Assembly (NCBI GenBank): GCA_026413885.1
Contig: JAOAKA010000002.1
Location: 124,001-188,000, forward strand
From: Sulfolobales archaeon
GTDB lineage: Archaea > Thermoproteota > Thermoprotei_A > Sulfolobales > NBVN01
Direction of reading: 5' to 3'
DNA length: 64,000 nt
Below the pieces are notes generated by a model. That model was given only the letters and a program-made list of their open reading frames with translations, searched no databases and had not been told where the DNA came from. Positions 33,404 through 41,273 of this stretch are shown here, one piece after another; position 1 is the stretch's first letter; the number at the start of each line of letters is the position of its first letter. Made by a program: the position numbers and the translations under genes.

Positions 33404-34264
33404 CTAGTTAATGAGTAAGTAGTGAAACTTTAGAGTGACTTGCGGTGTATACCGAGTTGTAGTACCTATCGTAACACGCACTATGTTTAACTCTAAAGTG
33501 GTTTGATGAGGTAGGACAGGTATTAGGAGTACTCCCTCAGTTAAACATGTTCTAGCAGTATAGTAAATAGTTCTAGCTGAGTAGCGTCCTGGAACTATGT
33601 ATGCGTTGACAGCAGTTATGTTTAAGCAGTCTCTGTATGTGTTGTTATAGTTTACGACTAGGAATCCTAATTCCGGTGTCGGTATATTTAGAGTTGTGTT
33701 TGTAAATATAGTTCTAGTCCAAGCTCTAATTAATTTAGCTGAAGAACTATAGTTACTCAAAATCTTAATTAAGGAACCATTGATATATTCGAAACTCTCT
33801 GCTTGTGATAGTAGGTAGTAGAGCCTCAACTTCTTAACTAACTCTAAGACTTCATCTAGTACTTTAAGATGCTCGATCACGTTTTTATACATAGCTTTGA
33901 GTTCAGCGTGTGAGCTATAGAGTTCTTCGTAGAGTTTCTGAGTGGCTTCAAGCATGCTCAGTGTTAACTCATATCTCTCTATAAGAGCTATATACCTCCC
34001 TCTGAGTTCTGTATAGTTTGCTACTAGAGACTCAGTAAATCTATAGAGCTCTGTGTAGTTCATGTAGAGCCGGTACCCATACTGCCTCAAGGACTCGACC
34101 TCATTTTTTGAAGTAGAGAGTGTGTTGCGGCACTCTCGTAAGAGTGCTGAAGCATCTCTATACTGAAAGTAGAGAACAGCTGTTGAGATAGATAGAGCTA
34201 TTAAGAGTGTTATGAGCACTGAAAAATATGTTTTAGCCGCCCTACCATGAAGGTCACCCACCAT
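33404..34264 (-). CDS. Membrane-anchored coiled-coil surface protein, unknown
   Basis: This 286-residue protein has one membrane segment near its start (TYFSVLITLLIALSISTAVLYF, residues 12-33). A long helical, heptad-rich part follows (about 35-165, for example ELKAMYKNVIEHLKVLDEVLELVKKL), and then a beta-rich C-terminal domain with several N-x-T/S sequons. The bulk should lie outside the cell. No family is recognised. The ATG start is favoured over the next in-frame codons because the basic N-terminal stretch precedes the membrane helix. Confidence 0.65.
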   Translation of the reverse strand: MVGDLHGRAAKTYFSVLITLLIALSISTAVLYFQYRDASALLRECRNTLSTSKNEVESLRQYGYRLYMNYTELYRFTESLVANYTELRGRYIALIERYELTLSMLEATQKLYEELYSSHAELKAMYKNVIEHLKVLDEVLELVKKLRLYYLLSQAESFEYINGSLIKILSNYSSSAKLIRAWTRTIFTNTTLNIPTPELGFLVVNYNNTYRDCLNITAVNAYIVPGRYSARTIYYTARTCLTEGVLLIPVLPHQTTLELNIVRVTIGTTTRYTPQVTLKFHYLLIN

Positions 34265-34583
34265 AGAATACCTACCTCAAACACCACTTAAATGATGGTG
34301 TAGAGGTATTTTTATTCTACCTCTCTCTCAAAAAATTTAGCTATACTGCACTCACAATAGATTTTCTCTTTTATACGCTGAGATGTTGAGCTTTACTACC
34401 AGCTAGAACTCGGAGTATAACAATTGTGAATTCCTACTCCAGTAGAGAGAGACCTTTATAATTCAGTGCTGTATAGAGGCCGCTATACTCAACTCTAAAT
34501 AGAGATATATACCCGCTGTAGATAGAGGTTTTATTTGCGGAAAATATAGTTGACTGTAAGACAGTGTGTACAGTTAGACTTCA
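34265..34583. other. Intergenic region downstream of the L10 gene
   Basis: This 319-nt stretch has no gene. In many archaea the L12 gene would follow L10 here, and no frame of that size or composition exists. A small inverted repeat (AGAGGTA with TACCTCT, about 34302-34325) and an A/T-rich promoter-like segment lie just upstream of the coiled-coil gene. Confidence 0.5.
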
Positions 34584-35636
34584 CTATCCAAAGAGTGACG
34601 ATATTCCTTCCGCTAGCTCTTCTTCTGCTTCTTTCTCTTTTCTTTCTTCTTCTACTTCTTTTTTCTCTTCTTCTCTACGTTCTTCTTGTTTTCCAGTACT
34701 GACGGCTATTCCTAGGTCTACCCTACTTGAAATAGCTTGAGCTACAACTAGAGCTTGACTCACAGCTTTCGTTAGTAGGTCTTGAGCTATCTCTGGAGTT
34801 GTGTAACCTAATGCCGCAGCAAGTTCTATCGATATCCGGCGAGCTCTTATGAGTAGATCTGAAACTACTTCAGGTGTAGGTATAGCTAGCTCTATAGCTA
34901 GCTGCTTAGACATGCTGATAGCTGAAATTAATTCTTTTCTCACGGCATCATAGTCTATCTTAAGGTCTTTAGGCAGGTAAATGTAGCCGTCTTCATAGAC
35001 CGCCTTCAGCTGTACTTTAACCGGCATTATCTTTATTCCTAGTCTCCTCATGAGAGAACTAAGCTCTGAAGTTACTTTATCACCACGCTTAAGAACCTTG
35101 GTATCTCTAGCTATCCATACAACACCCTCTACGACTTGGGTCGGAATCTTCAGCTTACCGAATAAGCTCATAGAGGGACCGGGCTTAATACCGGTAGGAC
35201 CTGGAGATAGCTCTACATCGAAATCTACCGCATCACCCGGTTTAGCGTATCTATATTCAGCAAGTTCTTCAACTAGTTTCGCAAGTTTAAATGGATTCAT
35301 ATTAGTGAACATGAAGATATTGGAACCAGTGAGGTATTTAGATACATCACCTAAGTTTCTAGCCCCTATATCGCGTAGAGCTCTCAGAACTAAACTATTC
35401 TTATATAGCTTAACTACTCCATGCTCAGATAGCTTACCGAACATCCTCTTAGACTCAGCTGTCGGTGCTCTATCTATAGCCATAATTGCTAGAACTCTAT
35501 ACTGCTTTAATAACTCCTTTATCTGGTCGACCACCTTAGACTTTACGTTTATAGACTCTCTCACTCTCTCACTTTTCTCTACTCCAGCTAGTTCTGAAAC
35601 TAATCTCTCAAACTGAGCTCTACTCTTAGACTTCAC
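34584..35636 (-). CDS. rpl10: Large subunit ribosomal protein L10 (P0)
   Basis: This is the base of the ribosomal stalk that binds L12 dimers and GTPase factors. The 350-residue protein shows the archaeal P0 pattern: rRNA-binding N-domain (VVDQIKELLKQYRVLAIMAIDRAPTAESKRMF), the mid region SPGPTGIKPGPSMSLFGKLKIPTQV, helices for L12 binding, and an acidic Lys/Glu tail ending GISSLFG. It overlaps the L1 gene by 4 nt and is the last gene of the NusG-L11-L1-L10 run. The L12 gene is not next to it. Confidence 0.96.
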   Translation of the reverse strand: MKSKSRAQFERLVSELAGVEKSERVRESINVKSKVVDQIKELLKQYRVLAIMAIDRAPTAESKRMFGKLSEHGVVKLYKNSLVLRALRDIGARNLGDVSKYLTGSNIFMFTNMNPFKLAKLVEELAEYRYAKPGDAVDFDVELSPGPTGIKPGPSMSLFGKLKIPTQVVEGVVWIARDTKVLKRGDKVTSELSSLMRRLGIKIMPVKVQLKAVYEDGYIYLPKDLKIDYDAVRKELISAISMSKQLAIELAIPTPEVVSDLLIRARRISIELAAALGYTTPEIAQDLLTKAVSQALVVAQAISSRVDLGIAVSTGKQEERREEEKKEVEEERKEKEAEEELAEGISSLFG

Positions 35637-36277
35637 GTGTACAACACCTCTACTGGTGGTCCCATAGTTGTTTTAACATATATTCTCACAGATCCCTCCA
35701 GAGGCCTCTTAATTTTGCTTTTAACGAACTCAATTACAGACACAGCATTATCGACTAAGTCCTCTACCGACATGTTTTCTGTACCGATCCTACATCCAAC
35801 CCAGTTCTGCTCTCTATTTCTAAGCCAGGTGCTACTACTGTATTGTTTAACTAGTAGGTCTAAATTGGCTTGAGGTGGTACTGGAATAGGTGCCTTACCC
35901 CTCGGTCCAAGTGCTGGTCCAAGCAGCCTCCCAGCTAACGACATTGCTTCTGTAGATACTAGAAACCAGTCGTATTTTCGAGCTATCTTTCTTACATCAC
36001 GCTTACTTAAGTTTCTCAGCTGGTCTGTTCCAATAGTGTCTATACCTATTTTCTGAGCAGCTAGCCTCATACCTCCATCAGCTATAACCAGTATCTTCAC
36101 CGACCTACCAATGCCTCTAGGTAGTAAAACAGTATCTCTGAATCTAATCTCAGATGACTTCTTATCGAAACCTTGAAATGTAAATAATAGTTCAACAGAC
36201 TGCTTAAATCTTCTACCGGCGCCTAGAGTGATAGCCTTACTTACAGCATCTGCTAGCACTTCCTTAGTGAGCGGCAC
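35633..36277 (-). CDS. rpl1: Large subunit ribosomal protein L1
   Basis: This is the protein of the L1 stalk, which helps the exit of deacylated tRNA. The 214-residue protein shows FKQSVELLFTFQGFDKK, the conserved LAGRLLGPALGPRGKAPIPVPPQANL and the C-terminal SVRIYVKTTMGPPVEV. The length is normal for archaea. GTG start preceded by GGTGGGTAGAGA. In several archaea L1 represses its own operon through an RNA site, but I see no clear mimic here. Adjacent to L11 (3-nt gap) and overlapping L10. Confidence 0.96.
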   Translation of the reverse strand: MPLTKEVLADAVSKAITLGAGRRFKQSVELLFTFQGFDKKSSEIRFRDTVLLPRGIGRSVKILVIADGGMRLAAQKIGIDTIGTDQLRNLSKRDVRKIARKYDWFLVSTEAMSLAGRLLGPALGPRGKAPIPVPPQANLDLLVKQYSSSTWLRNREQNWVGCRIGTENMSVEDLVDNAVSVIEFVKSKIKRPLEGSVRIYVKTTMGPPVEVLYT

Positions 36278-36280
36278 TCT

Positions 36281-36778
36281 CTACCCACCTCTCCACTGAT
36301 CTTCGTATTTACTAAGTAGGTCGTCGTAGAGTCCTTTATCTATCTCTGCTAGCACTTCCTTCGGATCCTTACCGTTGATAGTCAACCCTATCGAGCGAGC
36401 TGTGGATACTACTGATTTAGTAGCTGCTTTAAGAGACTTAGCACTGAGAGCTCTCTTTCTAATTAGAGCTACCTTAATAACATCCTCTAGAGCTACGTTG
36501 CCGATCTTCTTGTGTGCGGGGTCTCCAGAAGGTTCTTGAGAACCTGCGAAGTTTAGGAGGAGTGACGCCGTAGTAGGAGATTGTACATCTATACTGTACC
36601 TACCGGACTCATCTATTCTGATGACTACAGTGACATCCATACCGGAGTAGCTCTCGGTTGCTTTATTTATCTCCTCAACTACTCTATCTACTGATAAACC
36701 GTGCTGGGAGAGAGCTGGTCCTAGTGGTGGTGATGGAGTAGCCTTACCTGCTTTCACCTGCATTCTAATTAACTTCAT
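36281..36778 (-). CDS. rpl11: Large subunit ribosomal protein L11
   Basis: This ribosomal protein binds the GTPase-associated centre of 23S rRNA. The protein of about 165 residues shows KAGKATPSPPLGPALSQHGL near the N-terminus and the RNA-binding C-domain AKSLKAATKSVVSTARSIGLTING. The ATG at 36778 is the start, because AGAGGTGA, which includes the stop codon of the Spt5 gene, lies just upstream; a GTG three codons earlier overlaps that site. Confidence 0.96.
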   Translation of the reverse strand: MKLIRMQVKAGKATPSPPLGPALSQHGLSVDRVVEEINKATESYSGMDVTVVIRIDESGRYSIDVQSPTTASLLLNFAGSQEPSGDPAHKKIGNVALEDVIKVALIRKRALSAKSLKAATKSVVSTARSIGLTINGKDPKEVLAEIDKGLYDDLLSKYEDQWRGG

Positions 36779-36783
36779 CGATT

Positions 36784-37254
36784 TCACCTCTTACTTACCG
36801 GCTTAATGTTGTCACCTGGAAGAAATACCTTTAGAGGGTAGGCTGCCTCAAGTATCTCTACTTCTACTTCATTTTTAGATATGTTAACTGTTCTTACTGT
36901 TGCTTTAAGTCCCTTGAAGGGACCGGCTACTACTTCGACAACATCGCCGGGCTTAAGCTCTTCTAGAGGTGAGCGAACTCTAACTAATCTCTCAACTTCT
37001 TCATAGGTTACCGAACCAGCTACCCTACCTCTAACGTGTTTTACACCTTTAACTATCTTCTGAACTGAGTGAAGACCTTCTGACTCCACTATTATATAGC
37101 CCTTTAGATCGGGAGGTATTAGAATTCCGTATATACCGGTTTCACTCGCAGCTCTCAACTCGAGAACTAGAGCTACATTGAGTTCTTTACCTGAGATAGT
37201 TCTAAGAACTGCGAACTGAGAGAGTGTGTTTTCTCTAGTTTCACTACCAACCAA
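36784..37254 (-). CDS. spt5: Transcription elongation factor Spt5 (NusG)
   Basis: This elongation factor binds the RNA polymerase clamp and keeps it processive. The 156-residue protein has the NGN domain (FAVLRTISGKELNVALVLELRAA, then GYIIVESEGLHSVQKIVKGVKHVRG) and a C-terminal KOW domain (LKPGDVVEVVAGPFKGLKATV). The length is normal. It starts at TTG, with AAGGTG before it, and overlaps the end of the SecE gene by 11 nt, so the two are co-translated. The gene order SecE, Spt5, L11, L1, L10 is typical for archaea. Confidence 0.95.
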   Translation of the reverse strand: MVGSETRENTLSQFAVLRTISGKELNVALVLELRAASETGIYGILIPPDLKGYIIVESEGLHSVQKIVKGVKHVRGRVAGSVTYEEVERLVRVRSPLEELKPGDVVEVVAGPFKGLKATVRTVNISKNEVEVEILEAAYPLKVFLPGDNIKPVSKR

Positions 37255-37426
37255 TTCCTACACCTTGTAGGAGAGCTAGTAGTATGTGTAGAGCTACTCC
37301 AATACCTCCAACGAGAAGTAGTCCAGCTAGTGTAACCTTAATTAAGGTCTTAAACTCCTCCGATTCTGGTCTATCGGATAGCGCCAATATCCTCTGCCAC
37401 ATCTCTACTATTCTAGAGAGCTCTAT
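37244..37426 (-). CDS. secE: Protein translocase subunit SecE (Sec61 gamma)
   Basis: This is the single-span subunit of the Sec protein channel. The 60-residue frame begins with an amphipathic helix (ELSRIVEMWQRILALSDRPESEEFKTLIKVT) and ends with one membrane helix (LAGLLLVGGIGVALHILLALL). The position before the Spt5 gene is the usual one. The first standard start is the ATG at 37402, which would leave only 52 residues and no Shine-Dalgarno. AGAGGTGG at 37440-37433 instead points to a start at ATA 37426 (6-nt spacer) or nearby GTA or CTG codons. An in-frame stop lies just upstream at 37441-37439. Confidence 0.85.
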   Translation of the reverse strand: MELSRIVEMWQRILALSDRPESEEFKTLIKVTLAGLLLVGGIGVALHILLALLQGVGIGW

Positions 37427-37440
37427 TACCAGCCACCTCT
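37424..37440 (-). promoter_or_regulatory. Ribosome site and probable ATA start of SecE
   Basis: On the minus strand AGAGGTGG (37440-37433) is followed by 6 nt and ATA (37426-37424). No ATG, GTG or TTG occurs between the upstream in-frame TAG and the ATG at 37402. Confidence 0.5.
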
Positions 37441-37491
37441 AACCACTTTCTTCTAAACTTTTAAGCATTAGCTAACTCTGGAGGAAACAAA

Positions 37492-38400
37492 CTAACTCAA
37501 TATTCTTTCAGCAATGTCTCGAGCTTTAAAGAGCTCGAGGTCGTCGTAGGATTGACCGACTCCCACATAAACTATGGGTTTCTGGAGAAGAATTGAAAGA
37601 GTTAGAGCACAACCACCTCGAGCATCCGCATCCATCTTAGTCAAGATTACTGCGTCAAAACCAACAGCACTCTCGAAGTACTTGACCTGCTCCACTACGT
37701 CATTACCGGTTAGAGCATCGAGTATGAGGATCTTTAAGTGAGGTTTAACAACTCTAACTATCTTTCTCAGCTCTCCAACCAGGTCTACATCTACGTGCAT
37801 CCTACCGGCTGTATCTATGAGAACAGCGTCAAACCCTCTCTTAGCTGAGTGTGTTAGAGCATCTTTTGCTATAGCAGCTGGATCAGCTCCGTACTTACCT
37901 CTAAAAAACGGGACTCCCAGTCTTTCAGCGTGAATAGCCAGCTGCTCCTGAGCTCCAGCTCTGAACGTATCAGCAGCAACTATTACCGGCTTCATACCTG
38001 TCTTCAGAAGTCTATTGGCTATTTTAGCTATAGTAGTAGTTTTACCGACTCCGTTAACTCCTAGAAATACTATTGCGAACGGCTTTACGTTAGACGACTT
38101 AATATATTCAACTAAGTCGTACTTGGGTTCTACTCTAGACAGTACGTCTACTAGCGCCTCCTTCACTAACTCCATGGCTTCCTCACTACTAAATCTACTA
38201 ACTCTAGCACCAACTAGCTTCTTCTTAAGTTCTTCAAAAAGGAGTGGTATAGCATCGTATGCTACATCACTCTCTATGAGAGATAATTCAACATCACTGA
38301 ACACCTTCCGGAGGTCTTCTTCAGTTAGTTCTCTCGTGCTAACTACTTCAGCTACTCTACTAGCTATATTCTGAAAAACAGACTTAATTCTCTTAAACAC
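37492..38400 (-). CDS. ftsY: Signal recognition particle receptor FtsY
   Basis: This SRP-type GTPase at the membrane receives ribosomes carrying secretory or membrane proteins. The 302-residue protein has the helical N domain (TRELTEEDLRKVFSDVELSLIESDV) and the G domain with GVNGVGKTTTIAK, the DTFRAGAQEQL box, DTAGR, TKMD, and the closing GVGQSYDDLELF. The acidic N-terminal extension of some relatives is absent. It starts at GTG at the stop of the prefoldin gene. SecE, which acts in the same pathway, is next to it. Confidence 0.96.
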   Translation of the reverse strand: MFKRIKSVFQNIASRVAEVVSTRELTEEDLRKVFSDVELSLIESDVAYDAIPLLFEELKKKLVGARVSRFSSEEAMELVKEALVDVLSRVEPKYDLVEYIKSSNVKPFAIVFLGVNGVGKTTTIAKIANRLLKTGMKPVIVAADTFRAGAQEQLAIHAERLGVPFFRGKYGADPAAIAKDALTHSAKRGFDAVLIDTAGRMHVDVDLVGELRKIVRVVKPHLKILILDALTGNDVVEQVKYFESAVGFDAVILTKMDADARGGCALTLSILLQKPIVYVGVGQSYDDLELFKARDIAERILS

Positions 38401-38861
38401 TATTCAGCTCTCCCTCCAGTCTTCGCCTGAGCTCTAGCAGATAGAAGTACCTCCTGAAGACCTCTGAGATACTTAGAGGCTTCTTCAAATTCTTTTTCAA
38501 ACTCCTTTATGAGCTCCTTAATCTCGTTCTCCTCACTTACAATTACCTCCATAGCCTTCTCCGGGCTAAGCTCTATGAAGTAGTCTTGACCTATGTGAAC
38601 AACTAGTCTATCTTCTCTATCTATCTTCGCGTAAACATATATAGTTCCACTCTTATCTGTAGGTACGAGCATTTCTTCAACTTTAGAGAGCTTTAGAGTA
38701 GATATGAGCTCTCTTGCGATAGCTAAATCGTTTAGTCTATCTAGCGCTCGCTTAATGTTCTCCTGAATCCCCTCGATCTGTTTTTTAGCTCTCTCTAGCT
38801 CAGCAACTACAGCCTCTAGTGGAACAACTAATCTAACTTCTTTTTCGCCGCTGCTACTCAA
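38400..38861 (-). CDS. pfdA: Prefoldin alpha subunit
   Basis: This subunit of the hexameric chaperone prefoldin hands unfolded proteins to the thermosome. The 153-residue protein has two long helices that would form a coiled coil (VVAELERAKKQIEGIQENIKRALDRL and EIKELIKEFEKEFEEASKYLRGL) linked by beta hairpins (SGTIYVYAKI, VVHIGQDYFIELS). It overlaps the LX gene by 8 nt upstream and touches FtsY downstream. Confidence 0.93.
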   Translation of the reverse strand: MSSSGEKEVRLVVPLEAVVAELERAKKQIEGIQENIKRALDRLNDLAIARELISTLKLSKVEEMLVPTDKSGTIYVYAKIDREDRLVVHIGQDYFIELSPEKAMEVIVSEENEIKELIKEFEKEFEEASKYLRGLQEVLLSARAQAKTGGRAE

Positions 38862-39120
38862 TATACCACCTATCTACAGTTTCTAGATCTCTCACTAACT
38901 TGCTTTTTGCTTCACTTACATCTATTTCTTCTACGGACACTATCTTTATGTGAGACCTCTTTAACTTGTGTCTACTGCCTAACTCCGAGAATACTCTCTC
39001 AAGTGCGTCTTCTTTCTTAACTGCTCTTACCTCAATCGAGAACTTCTGCCACCTTCTGAGTCTATCTGGACTCACTAAAGCCAGACCGGTAACTCTATAT
39101 ACTTTCACATCTCGACTCAT
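38854..39120 (-). CDS. rplX: Large subunit ribosomal protein LX (L18a/L20a)
   Basis: This is an 88-residue ribosomal protein of the L18a/LX family. It shows VKVYRVTGLALVSPDRLRRWQKFSIEVRAVKKEDALERVFSELGSRHKLKRSHIKI, the usual beta-alpha pattern. Its ATG start abuts the stop of the aIF6 gene. The order aIF6, LX, prefoldin, FtsY is conserved in Crenarchaeota. Confidence 0.93.
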   Translation of the reverse strand: MSRDVKVYRVTGLALVSPDRLRRWQKFSIEVRAVKKEDALERVFSELGSRHKLKRSHIKIVSVEEIDVSEAKSKLVRDLETVDRWYIE

Positions 39121-39804
39121 CTACTCACCCACTCTAAGAGCTTTAGTAATCCTAATTATTTCGGGTCCCGTAGTGAGCTCACCTACTAGCACTCCGTAGT
39201 TATTAGCTACGAGACCCGATTTAACGAAGCCTATCCCGAAGTTAACTGTTCCTACATCGAATTCAACACCAAAAAACTCGGATAGCTTCTTAAGCTCCTC
39301 ATCTGAAACACTTGGATGTGCTAATCCACCTCTATCAGTAACAACAGCAGCCGACCCAACTGTAGGTATGTTAGCTATAGATTTCACTGTATAGTAAGCC
39401 GTACCTAGTATTGAAGCTATCTTAGATACGATATCTTTATTCAACTCTGGGTGAGCACACATAGATCTCGAGTTATGTAGAACTATGTTGCCCAGAGCAT
39501 TGAAGCTAGATAATTCAAGTACTTCAACTCTTAGTCCAATACTCCTGAGTTCATCTACTTCTTCTTCTCTAACTATGTCTGGAACTAGTATAGTCTTACT
39601 GCGTGCTATAGAGAATATTCCAATGAGTGCCGTTCCAGCGATAGTTATCTCAACTATATCTACCACTGAGAGAGTCTCTCTAGCTTTCTCTTTAAACTCT
39701 TTCTCAACACCTTTAGGAACTATAACTACTTCATCAGTAGCTACGACATAGGTACCTATGTGTGGACTCCCGAGAACTCTCGCTCTATCTATAGATTCCC
39801 TCAT
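39121..39804 (-). CDS. eif6: Translation initiation factor aIF6
   Basis: This anti-association factor binds the large ribosomal subunit and blocks early joining of the small subunit. The 227-residue protein has the five-fold repeated fold of the family: VGSPHIGTYVVATDEVVIVP, then HNSRSMCAHPELN, TAYYTVKSIANIPTVGSAAVVTDRGGLAHP and a final NNYGVLVGELTTGPEI repeat. The length is normal. It overlaps the L31e gene by 4 nt. Confidence 0.95.
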   Translation of the reverse strand: MRESIDRARVLGSPHIGTYVVATDEVVIVPKGVEKEFKEKARETLSVVDIVEITIAGTALIGIFSIARSKTILVPDIVREEEVDELRSIGLRVEVLELSSFNALGNIVLHNSRSMCAHPELNKDIVSKIASILGTAYYTVKSIANIPTVGSAAVVTDRGGLAHPSVSDEELKKLSEFFGVEFDVGTVNFGIGFVKSGLVANNYGVLVGELTTGPEIIRITKALRVGE

Positions 39805-40094
39805 TGAGTGGACCCTTCGGGGCTAGGTAGCGACTTTATTCTTACTGCTAGTGATGCTTTAACTATCTTACCCTCCTGATCTATCTTCATAACAGCTACA
39901 GCTACTCTTCTCGGAGGTTTATCGTATCTTCTGCTATATATGTACCTACCTATCGAGTAGTCGAGTAGAACTTTCTCAGCCTTAGTGTGTCTCTTTATGA
40001 AGTTTCTTACATGTTTTAAAGCTCTAGCAGCTCTTCTATACCTCCTCGTTCTATATAGCTTAGACAGACTTATTACGAATATCGACTCAGACAT
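39801..40094 (-). CDS. rpl31e: Large subunit ribosomal protein L31e
   Basis: This 97-residue protein shows the L31e pattern FVISLSKLYRTRRYRRAARALKHVRNFIKRHTKAEKVLLDYSIGRYIYSR. It starts at ATG, 10 nt after the L39e stop codon. L39e and L31e are neighbours in most archaea, which confirms both. Confidence 0.95.
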   Translation of the reverse strand: MSESIFVISLSKLYRTRRYRRAARALKHVRNFIKRHTKAEKVLLDYSIGRYIYSRRYDKPPRRVAVAVMKIDQEGKIVKASLAVRIKSLPSPEGSTQ

Positions 40095-40104
40095 CGTTCC
40101 GCAC

Positions 40105-40263
40105 CTATATGTTTCCTAACTTACTCCTGCGCCAGTGTCTCAATCTAGGTCTAAAGGAAATTCTCCTCCTAGTCTTAACTATCACCCAGATCGGTATAGC
40201 TGAGTTCGACTTAGTGGCTCTAGCTAGTCTGAGTTTTCTTGCTACATGCTTATTTCTAGCCGT
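40105..40263 (-). CDS. rpl39e: Large subunit ribosomal protein L39e
   Basis: This 52-residue basic protein lies in the exit tunnel of the large ribosomal subunit. Apart from the initiator it reads [19 protein letters not shown], continuing with [29 protein letters not shown], a clear L39e of normal length. The expected initiator before Ala-Arg-Asn-Lys is ACG (40263-40261), not ATG. An in-frame ATG, GTG or TTG further upstream is excluded because the gene begins 2 nt after the stop of the PDCD5-like gene. GGTGA lies 6 nt before the ACG. I call ACG the start with good confidence. Confidence 0.9.
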   Translation of the reverse strand, partial: TARNKHVARKLRLARATKSNSAIPIWVIVKTRRRISFRPRLRHWRRSKLGNI

Positions 40264-40274
40264 ACTCACTCACC
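40261..40274 (-). promoter_or_regulatory. Ribosome site and ACG start of L39e
   Basis: On the minus strand GGTGA (40274-40270), inside the last codons of the PDCD5-like gene, precedes ACG (40263-40261) by 6 nt. Confidence 0.7.
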
Positions 40275-40622
40275 TTTTCTCTTAACTCTGATTTTAAGCT
40301 CACGTCTAGTCTTAGAATCGAGAGTAGCTAAAATATCTCTGAGCGCGTTGTCATCTATTACCTCTCTCAGCTGCCCTGAGGTGTAAGCACTAATTAAGTA
40401 GTCTTCAACAGCTTTAGCTAGCTCCGGCTTAACTAATTTAACGTTGGCTAGTCTCTCTCTAGCTTCTGGAGTTAAAATTACTCTGAGAACAGCCTGTCTC
40501 TGAGCTTCTCTAGCTGCTTCTTCTTCAGCTGCTCTACGTCTCTCCTCAGCTTCAGCTATCAGTTGCTCCATTTTCCTCCTTTTTAACTGCTCGAGCTCTT
40601 CATCAGTATATCCGTAACTCAC
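40266..40622 (-). CDS. PDCD5-family DNA-binding protein
   Basis: This 118-residue helical protein is related to eukaryotic PDCD5. It begins with a charged helix rich in Glu and Arg ([28 protein letters not shown]) and continues with the compact three-helix core ([29 protein letters not shown], then [15 protein letters not shown]). Archaeal members bind DNA weakly; the role is not known. It lies between S19e and L39e, as in other Crenarchaeota. Confidence 0.9.
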   Translation of the reverse strand: MSYGYTDEELEQLKRRKMEQLIAEAEERRRAAEEEAAREAQRQAVLRVILTPEARERLANVKLVKPELAKAVEDYLISAYTSGQLREVIDDNALRDILATLDSKTRRELKIRVKRKGE

Positions 40623-40632
40623 CTACATCACC

Positions 40633-41094
40633 CTATGACCCGTACTTCGATAAATCCGGTCTCTCCCTCGCTAACTCAGTGAAAACCTCGAACGCAATCG
40701 AGCTAACTAAAGACTGACCCTTAGGAGTTAGAACTCTACCTCTCGGAGTTCTAGATACGAGACCTGCTCTCTCCAGCTGCTGTAATAGCTTCCTTAAATT
40801 ATTTCTAGCAGCTCTTCTAAAGTGAGGTGGTGCTGAACCTCTTCTCTTCAGCCCTCCATAGATAATGCTGAGAGTACTCACCCCTATAGGTTCTGAAGAT
40901 ACCGCGAGTTTTCTTAAGATACTCGCCGCTCTCACATACCACCAGTTTAAGTCTTCAGGGCCCTCCTCCTTATGAACACCTAGCTTAACTATGTTAACCC
41001 AAGAAGGAGGTCTAAGCTCTCTAATATTCTCTCTCAAGTATTCACTCAGCCTCTTTATTAGGACGTCTGCCGGTACTTCTTTAACAGTTACCAA
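40633..41094 (-). CDS. rps19e: Small subunit ribosomal protein S19e
   Basis: This 153-residue small-subunit protein shows the S19e pattern VPADVLIKRLSEYLRENI, PPSWVNIVKLGVHKEEGPEDLNWWYVRAASILRKL, and STLSIIYGGLKRRGSAPPHFRRA. It starts at TTG and is the first gene of the run S19e, PDCD5, L39e, L31e, aIF6, LX, prefoldin, FtsY. A likely TATA box (CTTTTAACTAG on the minus strand, about 41122-41133) lies upstream. Confidence 0.95.
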   Translation of the reverse strand: MVTVKEVPADVLIKRLSEYLRENIRELRPPSWVNIVKLGVHKEEGPEDLNWWYVRAASILRKLAVSSEPIGVSTLSIIYGGLKRRGSAPPHFRRAARNNLRKLLQQLERAGLVSRTPRGRVLTPKGQSLVSSIAFEVFTELARERPDLSKYGS

Positions 41095-41273
41095 CTCCTA
41101 GACCCAGCTCTAGAAGTTTAGCTAGTTAAAAGGTTTTCTACAGCATTACTGAACTTAGTCTTAGAGCAGGCTAACTATCGTTAAAACACTCTCTCAGATT
41201 TACTAGCGAAGTTTATGTAGAGCTTCTCTAGGTCGAGAGCTCGCAGATCACTTTTCCTCAACCTATAGGCTAC

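Noticed and set aside
37580-37600. AATTGAAAG string resembling the end of the CRISPR repeat
   Set aside because: Only nine bases match, it lies inside the ftsY coding sequence, and the rest of the repeat is absent.
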